Positions 37,099 through 45,430 of a DNA stretch of 64,000 bases are shown one piece after another. The stretch covers positions 124,001-188,000 of the forward strand of contig NZ_AONC01000025.1 of NCBI RefSeq assembly GCF_000585215.1. The letters are read 5' to 3'. Source of the stretch: Imhoffiella purpurea (GTDB lineage: Bacteria; Pseudomonadota; Gammaproteobacteria; Chromatiales; Chromatiaceae). The translations under genes and the position numbers were made by a program. Numbering within the stretch: position 1 is the first letter of the stretch; each line of letters begins with the position of its first letter. The notes under the pieces are model-generated. The model was not told the DNA's origin. It was given only the letters and a program-made list of their open reading frames with translations, and did no database searches.

Positions 37099-38511
37099 TC
37101 ACCTTTTCCTCGCCCTTTTGGCTTGGTCCGGTCGCGTTTCGCGGGCGGCTCGGAGTCTGCCGGTCGGTGTGCGAGGCGATTGAGCGCCTTGCCGTCGAGC
37201 GGGCGACCTCTCGGAGATCGCCAGGATCAGCCCGAGGCTGACGAACCCCGTGACCAGGCTGCTTCCGCCATGGCTGATGAAGGGCAGGGTGATCCCTGTC
37301 AAGGGGATGAACTTGGTGACGCCGCCGAGGTTCAGAAAGGTCTGGATGACGAGTACGCTGGTGAGACCGACACAGAGTAGCCTGCCGAAGTTCGACCGGG
37401 TTCGGTCGGCGATTTCGAGCATGCGGCCGAACAGGATGAGGAAGAAGATCAGCAGTAGGGTGCAGCCGACGAAGCCGAGCTCCTCGCCGATCACGGCGTA
37501 GATGAAGTCGGACTGGGCGATCGGGGTGTATTCCGGGTGACCCTCGCCGAAACCCTCGCCCCAGAGCCCGCCCGAGTACATGCCCGACAGCCCCTGCAGG
37601 ATCTGCCAGCTGTTTCCGGTGGGGTCCTCGAAGGGCGACAGCCAGGCCGCGATGCGCCGTTGGCCGTGCGCGAAGATCTCCAGGATCAGATAGCCGGCAG
37701 CCGAGGCGAGCAGGGCGCCCAGTATCAGGTATCCACGCCTGCCGGTCCCGACGAAGAGCATCAGCAGCAGCGTCACGCTGAGGACGACGAAGAGTCCCAG
37801 GTCGCGCTGCAGTAGGAGCAGCCCGGCCAGCAGGATCCAGAACAGGGCCAGGGGCAGCAGTGCGCGCAGCGGGGGGATCGGAACGGCGGCCTTGCCCCAG
37901 TTGCCCAGCCGCCGGCCGTGACGATCGATGAAACCGGCCAGGAAGAGCACCACGGTCACCTTGAGCAGTTCGGTCGGGGTGACGAGCCCCGCACCATAGA
38001 CGGCGCCGCGGTAGCGATGGCCGAAGACCAGCAGCAGGGCGACCAGAACCAGCGAGATTCCCGCCCACGCCCAGGTCCAGTCGGCGAGCCGCTCGAAGCG
38101 GCCCCGCATCAGCGCCAGACCGACCGCCAGCATGGTCAGTACCCCTCCGGGAAGCAGATAGAGGTCGGGCGTGGAGAGATCCTCGAGCCGGATGCCGCCC
38201 ATGCGGTATTGGGCCAGCAGACCGAAGCCGGCGAGGAAGGCCAGGGTGCCGACCAGGATCTGATCCCCCTGGAAGCGTGCGCTCACCAGGATCAGATGCA
38301 TGATCGCGAGTGAGAGGGCATAGAGGCCCAGCGGCAGCAGCGCGCGCGGATCCGTGGGACGTCCGTCGGCATATCCGGAGCCGATGACCATCAGGAATCC
38401 GAGCCCGACGGTGAGCGCGCTCCAGACCAGGATCTGGCGCTCGGGCCAGCGCGCGAGCCAGGCATCGGCCAGCGAATCCGTTCTGGGTCGCGAATGGGGC
38501 TTCGGTTGCAT
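37099..38511 (-). CDS. SEDS-family peptidoglycan glycosyltransferase (FtsW/RodA-like)
   Basis: 470 residues with about ten transmembrane helices. SEDS hallmarks are present: LGQ-like LLLLQRDLGLFVV, DFIYAVIGEELGFVG, and the C-terminal GITLPFISHGGSSLV. SEDS proteins polymerise lipid II with a class B PBP partner. That partner is encoded immediately upstream (stop 38554, gap 42 bases), forming a SEDS/PBP pair. The basic C-terminal tail (after about 435) is cytoplasmic. E. coli FtsW/RodA are about 370-414 aa, so this one has longer ends. Which of division or elongation it serves is unclear; other paralogues lie outside the window. Confidence 0.9.
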   Translation of the reverse strand: MQPKPHSRPRTDSLADAWLARWPERQILVWSALTVGLGFLMVIGSGYADGRPTDPRALLPLGLYALSLAIMHLILVSARFQGDQILVGTLAFLAGFGLLAQYRMGGIRLEDLSTPDLYLLPGGVLTMLAVGLALMRGRFERLADWTWAWAGISLVLVALLLVFGHRYRGAVYGAGLVTPTELLKVTVVLFLAGFIDRHGRRLGNWGKAAVPIPPLRALLPLALFWILLAGLLLLQRDLGLFVVLSVTLLLMLFVGTGRRGYLILGALLASAAGYLILEIFAHGQRRIAAWLSPFEDPTGNSWQILQGLSGMYSGGLWGEGFGEGHPEYTPIAQSDFIYAVIGEELGFVGCTLLLIFFLILFGRMLEIADRTRSNFGRLLCVGLTSVLVIQTFLNLGGVTKFIPLTGITLPFISHGGSSLVTGFVSLGLILAISERSPARRQGAQSPRTPTGRLRAARETRPDQAKRARKR

Positions 38512-38553
38512 CTCGTCTCAGCGTTCCTGGCGTCTTTGCGGTTCGATCGTCAT

Positions 38554-40128
38554 TCAATCGCCCTTGGCATGCGCCGCCAGCAGCAGGTCGCGGGCGATGG
38601 GCGCGGCGACCGCCGAGCCGTAGCCACCCTCCTCGACCAGAACGGCGATCGCGAGCGTCGGCCGCTGGGTCGGGGCGAAGCCGACGAACCAGCTGTGCGA
38701 TGCCCCCTGTGGGTTCTGGGCCGTGCCGGTCTTGCCGGCGATCGATAGATCCGGGGTGTCGATGCCGCGCGCCGTGCCCTCGGCGACGACCGTGCGCATC
38801 ATGTCCGCGAGCCGGTTCGCCGTGTCGGCGCTCATGAAGCGCGCCACGCCCTGGGGCGGATCCCTGTCGAGGAGCCTGGGTCTGACGGCGATCCCCTGCC
38901 GGGCCACGGCCGCCGTCAGCAGTCCCATGTAGGCCGGTGTCACCAGCAGTTTGCCCTGTCCGATCGCGAGCTGCGCCAGTCCGTAGAGATCCCTGTCCGA
39001 GAGCCTCGGCATCCGGCCGGTTCGCATGGCATAGGTGCCATAGGGCGTGCGATGCAGTGTGATCTGACGGTTCATCAGCATCCGCTCGCCGAGCGCGCGG
39101 AAGGCGTCGTGTCCCTCGATCACGCCGAGCTTGGCGAAGAAGACGTTGGACGAACGCGAAAGCGCGCGTCTCATGTCGATGCGTCCGTGCCCCTTCCAGC
39201 GCGATCCGTGCTCGAGCGCGCTGTAATACTCGTGATCGCGGATCTTGGGATAGCGCGACGAGGTGGTGTAACCGTCCGCCGGGCAGTCGATGCGCTCGTC
39301 GAAGCCGCGCTCCAGCGCCATGGCGGCGACTGCGATCTTGAAGGTGGAACCGGGCGGATAGAGACCCTGGGTGACGCGGTTGAGCAGTGGCGCGCTCGGG
39401 TCCTGGCTCATGAAGAGATCGGATGAGATGCGGTTGGGGTCGTAGGAAGGCACGCTGGCCAGGACCAGGATGTCCCCGTCGTTCGGGTCCATGAGCAGGA
39501 TCGCCCCGCGCCGCTCGCCGATGCGCGCGACGGCCATCCGCTGCAGATCGGCGTCCAGGGTCAGGCGCAGATCCTGGCCGCGCGGACCCTGTCCGCCCCC
39601 GACGATCTGGCGTCCCAGCTCGCCCCAGCCGCTCAGGTCGGCCGGCGCGCCGCCGTTCAGATGGACGTTCGCCACCGCCTCCATCCCGGTCGATCCGAAC
39701 CTGGGCTGGCTGTATCCGACCACCGGCGAGAAGACCGGGCCGTCTGGATAGAGCCGATAGACCTTGCCCTGGATCTCCTCGCTGTAGGCCAGGACCTCGC
39801 CGTTGCGGTCGAGGATGCGGCCGCGCCGGATCCAGTGGGCCGGGTTGAACTCGCGCCGGTCGTGCAGTTGCATGAAGGCGATGAACTGGGGCCGCAGCAT
39901 GCCGGTCAGCTGCCAGCTCGCCTGGTAGATCAGCAGGGCGCCGAAGGCGATGGCGATCATGACCAGGGGGATGCGAAAGGCGCCCTTGGGACGGGCGAGA
40001 TGACGCAGCTGAGCCATCTCGCGCAGCTCGAGGATCTGTTTGAGCAGGAAGAAGATCGCCATGAAGAAGGCGATATGCAGCGCCAGTCGCAGACTGGGCC
40101 AGATGGCTGGGTCGAGCGGCGGGCTCAT
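38554..40128 (-). CDS. Class B penicillin-binding protein (PbpA-like transpeptidase)
   Basis: 524 residues with two N-terminal hydrophobic helices (about 13-31 and 53-71), a compact dimerisation segment starting RRGRILDRNGEVLAYS, and the transpeptidase with Ser261-x-x-Lys264 in PPGSTFK, SSN in SRSSNVFFAK, and KTGT at Lys466. The short non-catalytic region with SPVVGYSQPRFGSTGME resembles the actinobacterial PbpA type rather than E. coli PBP2 or FtsI. It cross-links glycan strands made by its SEDS partner at 37099-38511. ATG 40128 overlaps the menC stop (ATGA), so it is translated from the menaquinone transcript; the longer reading frame into menC is spurious. Confidence 0.92.
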   Translation of the reverse strand: MSPPLDPAIWPSLRLALHIAFFMAIFFLLKQILELREMAQLRHLARPKGAFRIPLVMIAIAFGALLIYQASWQLTGMLRPQFIAFMQLHDRREFNPAHWIRRGRILDRNGEVLAYSEEIQGKVYRLYPDGPVFSPVVGYSQPRFGSTGMEAVANVHLNGGAPADLSGWGELGRQIVGGGQGPRGQDLRLTLDADLQRMAVARIGERRGAILLMDPNDGDILVLASVPSYDPNRISSDLFMSQDPSAPLLNRVTQGLYPPGSTFKIAVAAMALERGFDERIDCPADGYTTSSRYPKIRDHEYYSALEHGSRWKGHGRIDMRRALSRSSNVFFAKLGVIEGHDAFRALGERMLMNRQITLHRTPYGTYAMRTGRMPRLSDRDLYGLAQLAIGQGKLLVTPAYMGLLTAAVARQGIAVRPRLLDRDPPQGVARFMSADTANRLADMMRTVVAEGTARGIDTPDLSIAGKTGTAQNPQGASHSWFVGFAPTQRPTLAIAVLVEEGGYGSAVAAPIARDLLLAAHAKGD

Positions 40129-41186
40129 GGGCGGTCGGCGATGAATCCGGATCCGGGGCTCGTGGGCCGCCGGATCCAGCCGTCCCGCGGGCGGGGCGGC
40201 CGGCCCAGATCCTCGGCCAGCCAGTCGGCGGTCGCAAGCCCGTGGGGAATGTTGCCTCCGATCGCGGCGGCGAGCTGGACGGTCGGCCAGAGACCGGCCG
40301 CGCTTTCGACCAGACTGGTGACGACCAGCTCGATGCCGGCCCTGTCGGCCCGATGCGCGAGTGCCAGGGTGCGATCCAGGCCGCCGAGCGCGGCCGGCTT
40401 GACCACGAGCCGTCGGACCCCGAGCGCGGCCGGATCCAGGTCCGGACCCAGTCCCTGGATGGACTCGTCGCGCGCCAGCGGAAAGGGCACGCGTGCCTGG
40501 AGCGCGGCCAGGGTCTCCGGGACCGGATCGCGCAGCGGTTCCTCGACCGATTCGATCGGGAGCTCGACGATCGCATCGACCAGCCGTTTCGCCTCCTCGG
40601 CGTTCCAGGCGCCGTTGGCGTCGAGCCGCAGACGGATGCCGGGAGGCAGGTGACGCGCGCATTGGGTCAGACGCTGGATCTCCTCGTCCAAGGGTCTCAG
40701 TCCCACCTTGAGCTTGACGACCTGGAAGCCTTGCCGGCCGGCCCTGGCGAGATCCTCGGGCGCGATCTCGTCGAGAGGTCCCAGCATGGCATTGACCGCG
40801 ATCCGCTCGGCGGGAGACGGGGACAGATGGCGCGCGAGCGGAACCCCGGCGAGACGGCTCGACAGGTCGGCGAGGGCGCAATCGAGCGCGTAACGGACCG
40901 AGGGGGAGCGATTCAGTTCGGCGTCGAGGTCGTCCAGCGGTCGGGCCGTCGAGGGCGCGAGCGCCGAGGCTTGGACCCGATCGAGCGTTCGAGCGGCCGT
41001 CCGCGCAGTCTCCGTGCCTGCGGCAGGCAGCGGGGCACAGTCGCCGAAGCCGGCGACACCCTCGGATTCGAGCCTGACCAGCCAGCCGCAGCGGCGATCG
41101 AATCCGCCCCTGGCGCTCGACCAGGGGCGCCTCAGCGGCAGGTCGTAGGCCTGGATCCGGACGCGTTCGATCGTTTCAGGTATCAA
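40125..41186 (-). CDS. menC: o-Succinylbenzoate synthase
   Basis: 353 residues, enolase superfamily. The catalytic Lys pair is in VVKLKVG, and Mg2+ ligands lie in LRLDANGAW (Asp), IESVEEPL (Glu) and LARDESI (Asp), with the second-half Lys in LVVKPAALGG. It dehydrates SHCHC to o-succinylbenzoate. The start is TTG at 41186, overlapping the menA stop as TTGA; no ATG or GTG is available before the conserved IPETIERVRI start. The stop overlaps the PBP gene start by 4 bases. It is about 30 residues longer than E. coli MenC. Confidence 0.92.
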   Translation of the reverse strand: MIPETIERVRIQAYDLPLRRPWSSARGGFDRRCGWLVRLESEGVAGFGDCAPLPAAGTETARTAARTLDRVQASALAPSTARPLDDLDAELNRSPSVRYALDCALADLSSRLAGVPLARHLSPSPAERIAVNAMLGPLDEIAPEDLARAGRQGFQVVKLKVGLRPLDEEIQRLTQCARHLPPGIRLRLDANGAWNAEEAKRLVDAIVELPIESVEEPLRDPVPETLAALQARVPFPLARDESIQGLGPDLDPAALGVRRLVVKPAALGGLDRTLALAHRADRAGIELVVTSLVESAAGLWPTVQLAAAIGGNIPHGLATADWLAEDLGRPPRPRDGWIRRPTSPGSGFIADRP

Positions 41187-42103
41187 GCGATCAGGAACCC
41201 GATGATCATGAGCACGACCAGCGCGCCTTGGTAGAGCGCGGTCTGGGCGAGCTGGACGTTGAGCGCCTCGCCGCTCGCCCCCCGGAAGAGCTTCGCGCTC
41301 AGTATGGCGGCCAGGGGCAGCGCGGCCAGCAGCGGCCAGCCCGCCCCGGGCAGACCGGCCGTGAGGAGAATGGGGATCGGAAGCAGCAGGAAGGCCGTGT
41401 AGAGCAGCCGGGCGCGCGGACGCTCGAGATAGTGACAGAGGGTGCGGCGTCCGCCTGCGCGGTCGGTTTCCAGATCGCGGTAGTTGTTCACCAGGAGGAC
41501 GGCCGCCGCCGGCAGGCCCAGGGCGAATCCGGCGAGCAGCGGCGTTCTGCCGAAGTCGAGGGTCTGGAGATAGTAGGTGCCGCCGACGGCCGCCAGGCCG
41601 AAGAAGATGAGCACGAAGATTTCTCCGTAGGGTCCGTAGGCGATCGGACGCGGACCGCCCGTATAGGCGTAGCCGGCGACGAGCGAGGCGAGCCCGACCG
41701 CGAGGATCGGCCAGCCGCCGTGCATCAGCAGGACGAGCCCGAGCAGGAAGGCGAGGGCGAACATGAGGTGCGCCGCCATCTTAACCTGACGGGCGCTGAA
41801 CCAGCCCTGGGCCGTCGCGCGCGCCGGGCCGACCCGGTCCTCGGTGTCCGTTCCGCGCTCGAAGTCGGATGCGTCGTTGTAGAGGTTGGTCCCGATCTGG
41901 ATCGCCACCGCCCCCAGGAGGGTGCAGAGCGCGATCCATGGGGACAGCGATCCGGTCTCGGCGACCGCGAGCGCGATGCCCGCCACGACCGGGGTGACCG
42001 TCAGCGGTAGCGTCTTGGGGCGCGCTGCCGCGATCCAGCGGGCCGGCAGAGGCGGCATGTGTGGGGCTTGGCCAGACAGGCTGGCCTCTTGGGTATGGGT
42101 CAT
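41183..42103 (-). CDS. menA: 1,4-Dihydroxy-2-naphthoate polyprenyltransferase
   Basis: 306 residues, UbiA superfamily, with about nine transmembrane helices. The first Asp-rich motif is NLYNDASDFERGTDTEDR and the second is NNYRDLETDRAGGRRTL; both bind Mg-diphosphate of the prenyl donor. RPKTLPLTVTPVVAG at the start is typical of MenA. It attaches the isoprenoid tail to DHNA, giving demethylmenaquinone in the inner membrane. The start at ATG 42103 is chosen over longer frames running into menB. It follows menB by 71 bases and overlaps menC at its stop. Confidence 0.95.
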   Translation of the reverse strand: MTHTQEASLSGQAPHMPPLPARWIAAARPKTLPLTVTPVVAGIALAVAETGSLSPWIALCTLLGAVAIQIGTNLYNDASDFERGTDTEDRVGPARATAQGWFSARQVKMAAHLMFALAFLLGLVLLMHGGWPILAVGLASLVAGYAYTGGPRPIAYGPYGEIFVLIFFGLAAVGGTYYLQTLDFGRTPLLAGFALGLPAAAVLLVNNYRDLETDRAGGRRTLCHYLERPRARLLYTAFLLLPIPILLTAGLPGAGWPLLAALPLAAILSAKLFRGASGEALNVQLAQTALYQGALVVLMIIGFLIA

Positions 42104-42174
42104 GATGCGTCGACTGGAATGTTGGTTTGAACCGCGAAGCAACTGTGTCGCTTTGCGGTTCGGTCGGTCTTTCG

Positions 42175-43050
42175 TCAGGGACGTCTCGGGAACTTGCCGA
42201 AATCGGGCTGGCGTCTTTCGAGGAAGGCGTTGCGGCCCTCCTGACCCTCGGTGGTGGTGTAGAAGAGCGCGGTGGCGTTTCCGGCCAGCTCCTGGATGCC
42301 GGCGAGACCGTCGGTGTCGGCGTTGAAGGCGGACTTGAGCACCCGCAGCGCGGTCGGCGAGAGCCGGTTCATCTGGCGGCACCAGTCGACCGTGACCGCC
42401 TCCAGCTCGGCGAGCGGGACGACGGTGTTGACCAGACCCATGTCGAGCGCCTCCTGGGCGTCGTACTGGCGGCAGAGGAACCAGATCTCCTTGGCCTTCT
42501 TGAGTCCCACGGTGCGGGCCATGAGACCGGCGCCGAATCCGCCGTCGAAGCTGCCGACCTTGGGGCCGGTCTGGCCGAAGCGGGCGTTGTCGGCGGCGAT
42601 GGTCAGGTCGCAGATGAGGTGCAGCACGTGGCCGCCGCCGATCGCATAGCCGGCGACCATGGCGACCACGGGTTTGGGCAGGGTGCGGATCTGGCGCTGC
42701 AGCTCCAGGACGTTGAGGTGTTCGACCCCGGCCTCGTCCCTGTAGCCCTCATGGCCGCGGATCCGCTGGTCGCCGCCCGAGCAGAAGGCCAGGTCGCCGG
42801 CCCCGGTGAGGACGATGACCCCGATCTGCGGGTCCATGTGCGCCCGGTGGAAGGCGTCGATCAGCTCGCGGACCGTCTGGGGGCGGAAGGCGTTGCGCAC
42901 CTCGGGCCGGTTGATGGTGATCTTGGCGATCCCCTCGGCGCGATGGTAGAGGATGTCCTCATAGCTGCAATCCGGGTGGCTCTCCCACTGGATGGGCGCC
43001 TGGTCCGAGCCGGTCCGATCCCCGGTTCGCTGCATCTGATCTGATTCCAC
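42175..43050 (-). CDS. menB: 1,4-Dihydroxy-2-naphthoyl-CoA synthase
   Basis: 291 residues, crotonase fold. Key segments: [18 protein letters not shown], the first oxyanion loop [24 protein letters not shown] with the second oxyanion Gly, and [15 protein letters not shown] with the conserved Asp. It cyclises o-succinylbenzoyl-CoA to DHNA-CoA. The start is taken as GTG 43050 (GAGG 8 bases upstream); ATG 43035 is equally possible, since the first 30 residues are not conserved. It lies between the Uma2-like gene (42 bases away) and menA. Its substrate needs MenE, which is absent from the window. Confidence 0.96.
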   Translation of the reverse strand: MESDQMQRTGDRTGSDQAPIQWESHPDCSYEDILYHRAEGIAKITINRPEVRNAFRPQTVRELIDAFHRAHMDPQIGVIVLTGAGDLAFCSGGDQRIRGHEGYRDEAGVEHLNVLELQRQIRTLPKPVVAMVAGYAIGGGHVLHLICDLTIAADNARFGQTGPKVGSFDGGFGAGLMARTVGLKKAKEIWFLCRQYDAQEALDMGLVNTVVPLAELEAVTVDWCRQMNRLSPTALRVLKSAFNADTDGLAGIQELAGNATALFYTTTEGQEGRNAFLERRQPDFGKFPRRP

Positions 43051-43092
43051 CGAAAAAACCTCGTCGATTGGTGAAGCGGAATGCGGACGATC

Positions 43093-43692
43093 TCAGTCGC
43101 CCGCCTGTTTGTGATCGGCGCCGAACTCGACCCGCTCGTAGACGTCGCTCAGGAGGAGGACGCCATCGATTCCGGTCGGGACGACGCGTGCGTCCAGCGA
43201 ATTGTATTCGGTCAGCAGCCAGCGGTTGCCATCCTGGCGTCCATAGTGCTCGATCCGATTGCTGTCCTGGGCGACCAGCAGATAGTCGCGCAGCGATGCC
43301 AGATTGCGGTAATGCATGAACTTGGCGCCGCGATCGTAGCCCTCGGTCGATTCGGACAGGACCTCGACGATCAGCACCGGGTCGAGCAGTGTGTCGATAT
43401 GGGCGTCCTCGAAGCTGGGCTCGCCGCAGGCCACCACGATGTCCGGGTAGGTGTACATGCCGGTTTCGGAGACCTTGACGCGCATGTCGTTGCTGTAGAC
43501 CTCGCAGGGTCTGCCGCGCATCTGGGCGTGGAGACTGGCGGCGATGTTCACGCAGATCAGGTTGTGCCGACGGCTCGCCCCCGTCATGGCGTGGATCTCG
43601 CCGTTGACGTATTCGTGCCGCGTCTCCTGCTGGCGCTCCCAGTCCAGGTAGTCCTGGGGCGTCAGGTGGTCGAGTGGCTGTGCCATGGTCAT
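43093..43692 (-). CDS. Uma2-family (DUF820) PD-(D/E)XK nuclease-like protein
   Basis: 199 residues. The Uma2 fold is seen from LTPQDYLDWERQQETRHEYVNGEIHAM, the ASRRHNLICVNIAASL helix, and the nuclease-like core YPDIVVACGE (Asp) with VLIVEVLSEST (Glu, no following Lys but Ser-rich as in the family). These proteins are related to restriction-endonuclease folds, but their biological role is not established. It stands in the men operon: 19 bases after the menD stop and 42 bases before menB, same strand, with GGAG before the ATG at 43692. Nothing links it to quinone synthesis, so it is probably a passenger gene. Confidence 0.9.
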   Translation of the reverse strand: MTMAQPLDHLTPQDYLDWERQQETRHEYVNGEIHAMTGASRRHNLICVNIAASLHAQMRGRPCEVYSNDMRVKVSETGMYTYPDIVVACGEPSFEDAHIDTLLDPVLIVEVLSESTEGYDRGAKFMHYRNLASLRDYLLVAQDSNRIEHYGRQDGNRWLLTEYNSLDARVVPTGIDGVLLLSDVYERVEFGADHKQAGD

Positions 43693-43711
43693 GATTCGCT
43701 CTCCTCCGTCG

Positions 43712-45424
43712 TCAACCCGAGATGCGCGACCAGAAGTCGCGGTGGATGCGTCGGCTGAGGTCGCCGTCGAGCCGGACCTCGATGATCCCGGCCTCGTCCT
43801 CATCGCCGGCCATGGACCGGGACAGCGCCTGGCGGAAGCCCTCGGCATCCTCGACCAGCCGATGGACGATGCCGAAGGATCGGGTCAGGGATGCCAGGTC
43901 GACATCGATCGGGGTCCGCCAGAGACGCTCGAAGTCGGGGAGTCCGTGCTGGGGCAGGTAGTCGAAGATCCGCCCTCCGCCATTATTGATGAGGATGCAG
44001 GGACGGTCGAGTCCTCGCAGCAGCGGGAGTCCGCTCAGGTCGTGGAGGAAGGAGAGGTCGCCCAGCAGGGCGGTGGTCGGAACGCCTCCGGCGTTGAGAC
44101 CGGCGAGGGTCGAGGTCTGGCCGTCGATCCCGCTGGTGCCGCGATTGCCGAACAGATGCAGGGGGGCGGGGCGGGTGCCCGACCAGGTGTCGATCTGACG
44201 GATCGGCATGGAGTTGGCGCACAGCAGGCCTTCTCCGCTCGGCAGGGCCGCCAGCAGATCGCGGATCAGCTGCGCCTCGCACCAGGGCGATTTGGCCAGA
44301 TAGGCGTCGATCGAGGCGTCGAGATCCGTCTCCGCTCGGATCCAGGCCGCCAGCCAGCCGCTGTCGGCGGGCGAAGGATCCGAGTCGGCGATCCTGCGGC
44401 AGACGGCGCCCGGATCGGCCTGCACGCGCCGTCTGACGTCGTGATTGGGGTCGCTCCATCCGGCCCCCGGGTCGACCAGATAGGTCGGAAGATCGGTCAG
44501 CCAGGTCAGCAGCGTCTTGGAGACGGGGACGCGTCCGAACCGCAGCACCCAGTCCGGCCTCAGGGTCTCGGCGGTCGCCGGGTCGCGCAGCAGGCTGTCG
44601 TAACGGGCGATGCGGTGCTCTGGGCCTGGACCGAAGCGCAGACCCGAGAGCGGGTCGCAGAGCACCGGGACGCCGAGCCGCTCGGCGCAGCGCCAGAGCG
44701 CCTCGGCCGCCTGTCGCGACCAGATGCCCGGACCGCAGCAGATGAGGCCGCGCCCGGTCAGGTGCGATGCCATCTCCCGGACGGACTTGGGGATGGGAAT
44801 GTCCGATTCCGGCTCGGCGCATGGAGAGGAACAGGCCGGGATCGCCAGCCTCAAGGGCTCGCAGTCCGCGCGCGGGACCAGCGGCTCGCGAAAGGGCAGG
44901 TTGATGTGCACCGGGCCGGGCCAGCTGGCCTGGCTCACGGCGACGGCCCGGGTGCCGAGCGCGCGGATCGTCTTGAGCGCCGCGGATCCTTCCTCGGCCG
45001 GGCCTGGGTCGTGGAACTCGCGCGCATAGCCGCCGAACAGACGGGACTGGTCGAGCGTCTGGTTGGCACCCCAGCCGCGCAGTTCGGGCGGTCGGTCGGC
45101 CGAGAGCAGGATCAGCGGGATCTCGGACTGGGAGGCCTCCATGACCGCCGGCATCCAATGACCGAGCGCGCTCCCCGAGGTGCAGACCAGCCCGACCGGG
45201 CGGTCGGACGCTCGGGCCAGGCCGAGGGCGAAGAAGGCTGCGCTGCGTTCGTCGAGGACGACCTGGATCTCGATCGCCGGGTGATGCTGCCCGGCCAGCA
45301 CCAATGGGGTCGAGCGCGAGCCGGGCGAGACGACCAGGCGGCGCAGGCCGCCCTCCGCCAGTCCGTCGAGCAGGGCCAGCGCCCAGCGCAGATTGCGGCA
45401 GCCGAGGTCCGCTGTGTCGCTCAT
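43712..45424 (-). CDS. menD: SEPHCHC synthase (2-succinyl-5-enolpyruvyl-6-hydroxy-3-cyclohexene-1-carboxylate synthase)
   Basis: 570 residues, thiamine diphosphate enzyme. N-terminal pyrimidine domain: VVSPGSRSTPLVLA and DERSAAFFALGLARAS, where the catalytic Glu of the ThDP site lies, then TSGSALGHWMPAVMEAS. The C-terminal PP domain has FGNRGTSGIDGQTST and the ThDP motif GDLSFLHDLSGL...INNGGGRIFDYLP. It joins isochorismate with 2-oxoglutarate. The gene starts 6 bases after the menF stop, so menF and menD are tightly co-transcribed. Length is close to E. coli MenD (556). Confidence 0.96.
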   Translation of the reverse strand: MSDTADLGCRNLRWALALLDGLAEGGLRRLVVSPGSRSTPLVLAGQHHPAIEIQVVLDERSAAFFALGLARASDRPVGLVCTSGSALGHWMPAVMEASQSEIPLILLSADRPPELRGWGANQTLDQSRLFGGYAREFHDPGPAEEGSAALKTIRALGTRAVAVSQASWPGPVHINLPFREPLVPRADCEPLRLAIPACSSPCAEPESDIPIPKSVREMASHLTGRGLICCGPGIWSRQAAEALWRCAERLGVPVLCDPLSGLRFGPGPEHRIARYDSLLRDPATAETLRPDWVLRFGRVPVSKTLLTWLTDLPTYLVDPGAGWSDPNHDVRRRVQADPGAVCRRIADSDPSPADSGWLAAWIRAETDLDASIDAYLAKSPWCEAQLIRDLLAALPSGEGLLCANSMPIRQIDTWSGTRPAPLHLFGNRGTSGIDGQTSTLAGLNAGGVPTTALLGDLSFLHDLSGLPLLRGLDRPCILINNGGGRIFDYLPQHGLPDFERLWRTPIDVDLASLTRSFGIVHRLVEDAEGFRQALSRSMAGDEDEAGIIEVRLDGDLSRRIHRDFWSRISG

Positions 45425-45430
45425 GCCGGC

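Noticed and set aside
37016-40576. Long 1186-codon minus-strand frame across the PBP and SEDS genes
   Set aside because: Shadow of menC, PBP and SEDS genes in another frame: composition is Arg/Pro/Ala-rich without domain motifs, while the real frames carry SxxK, KTGT and SEDS motifs.
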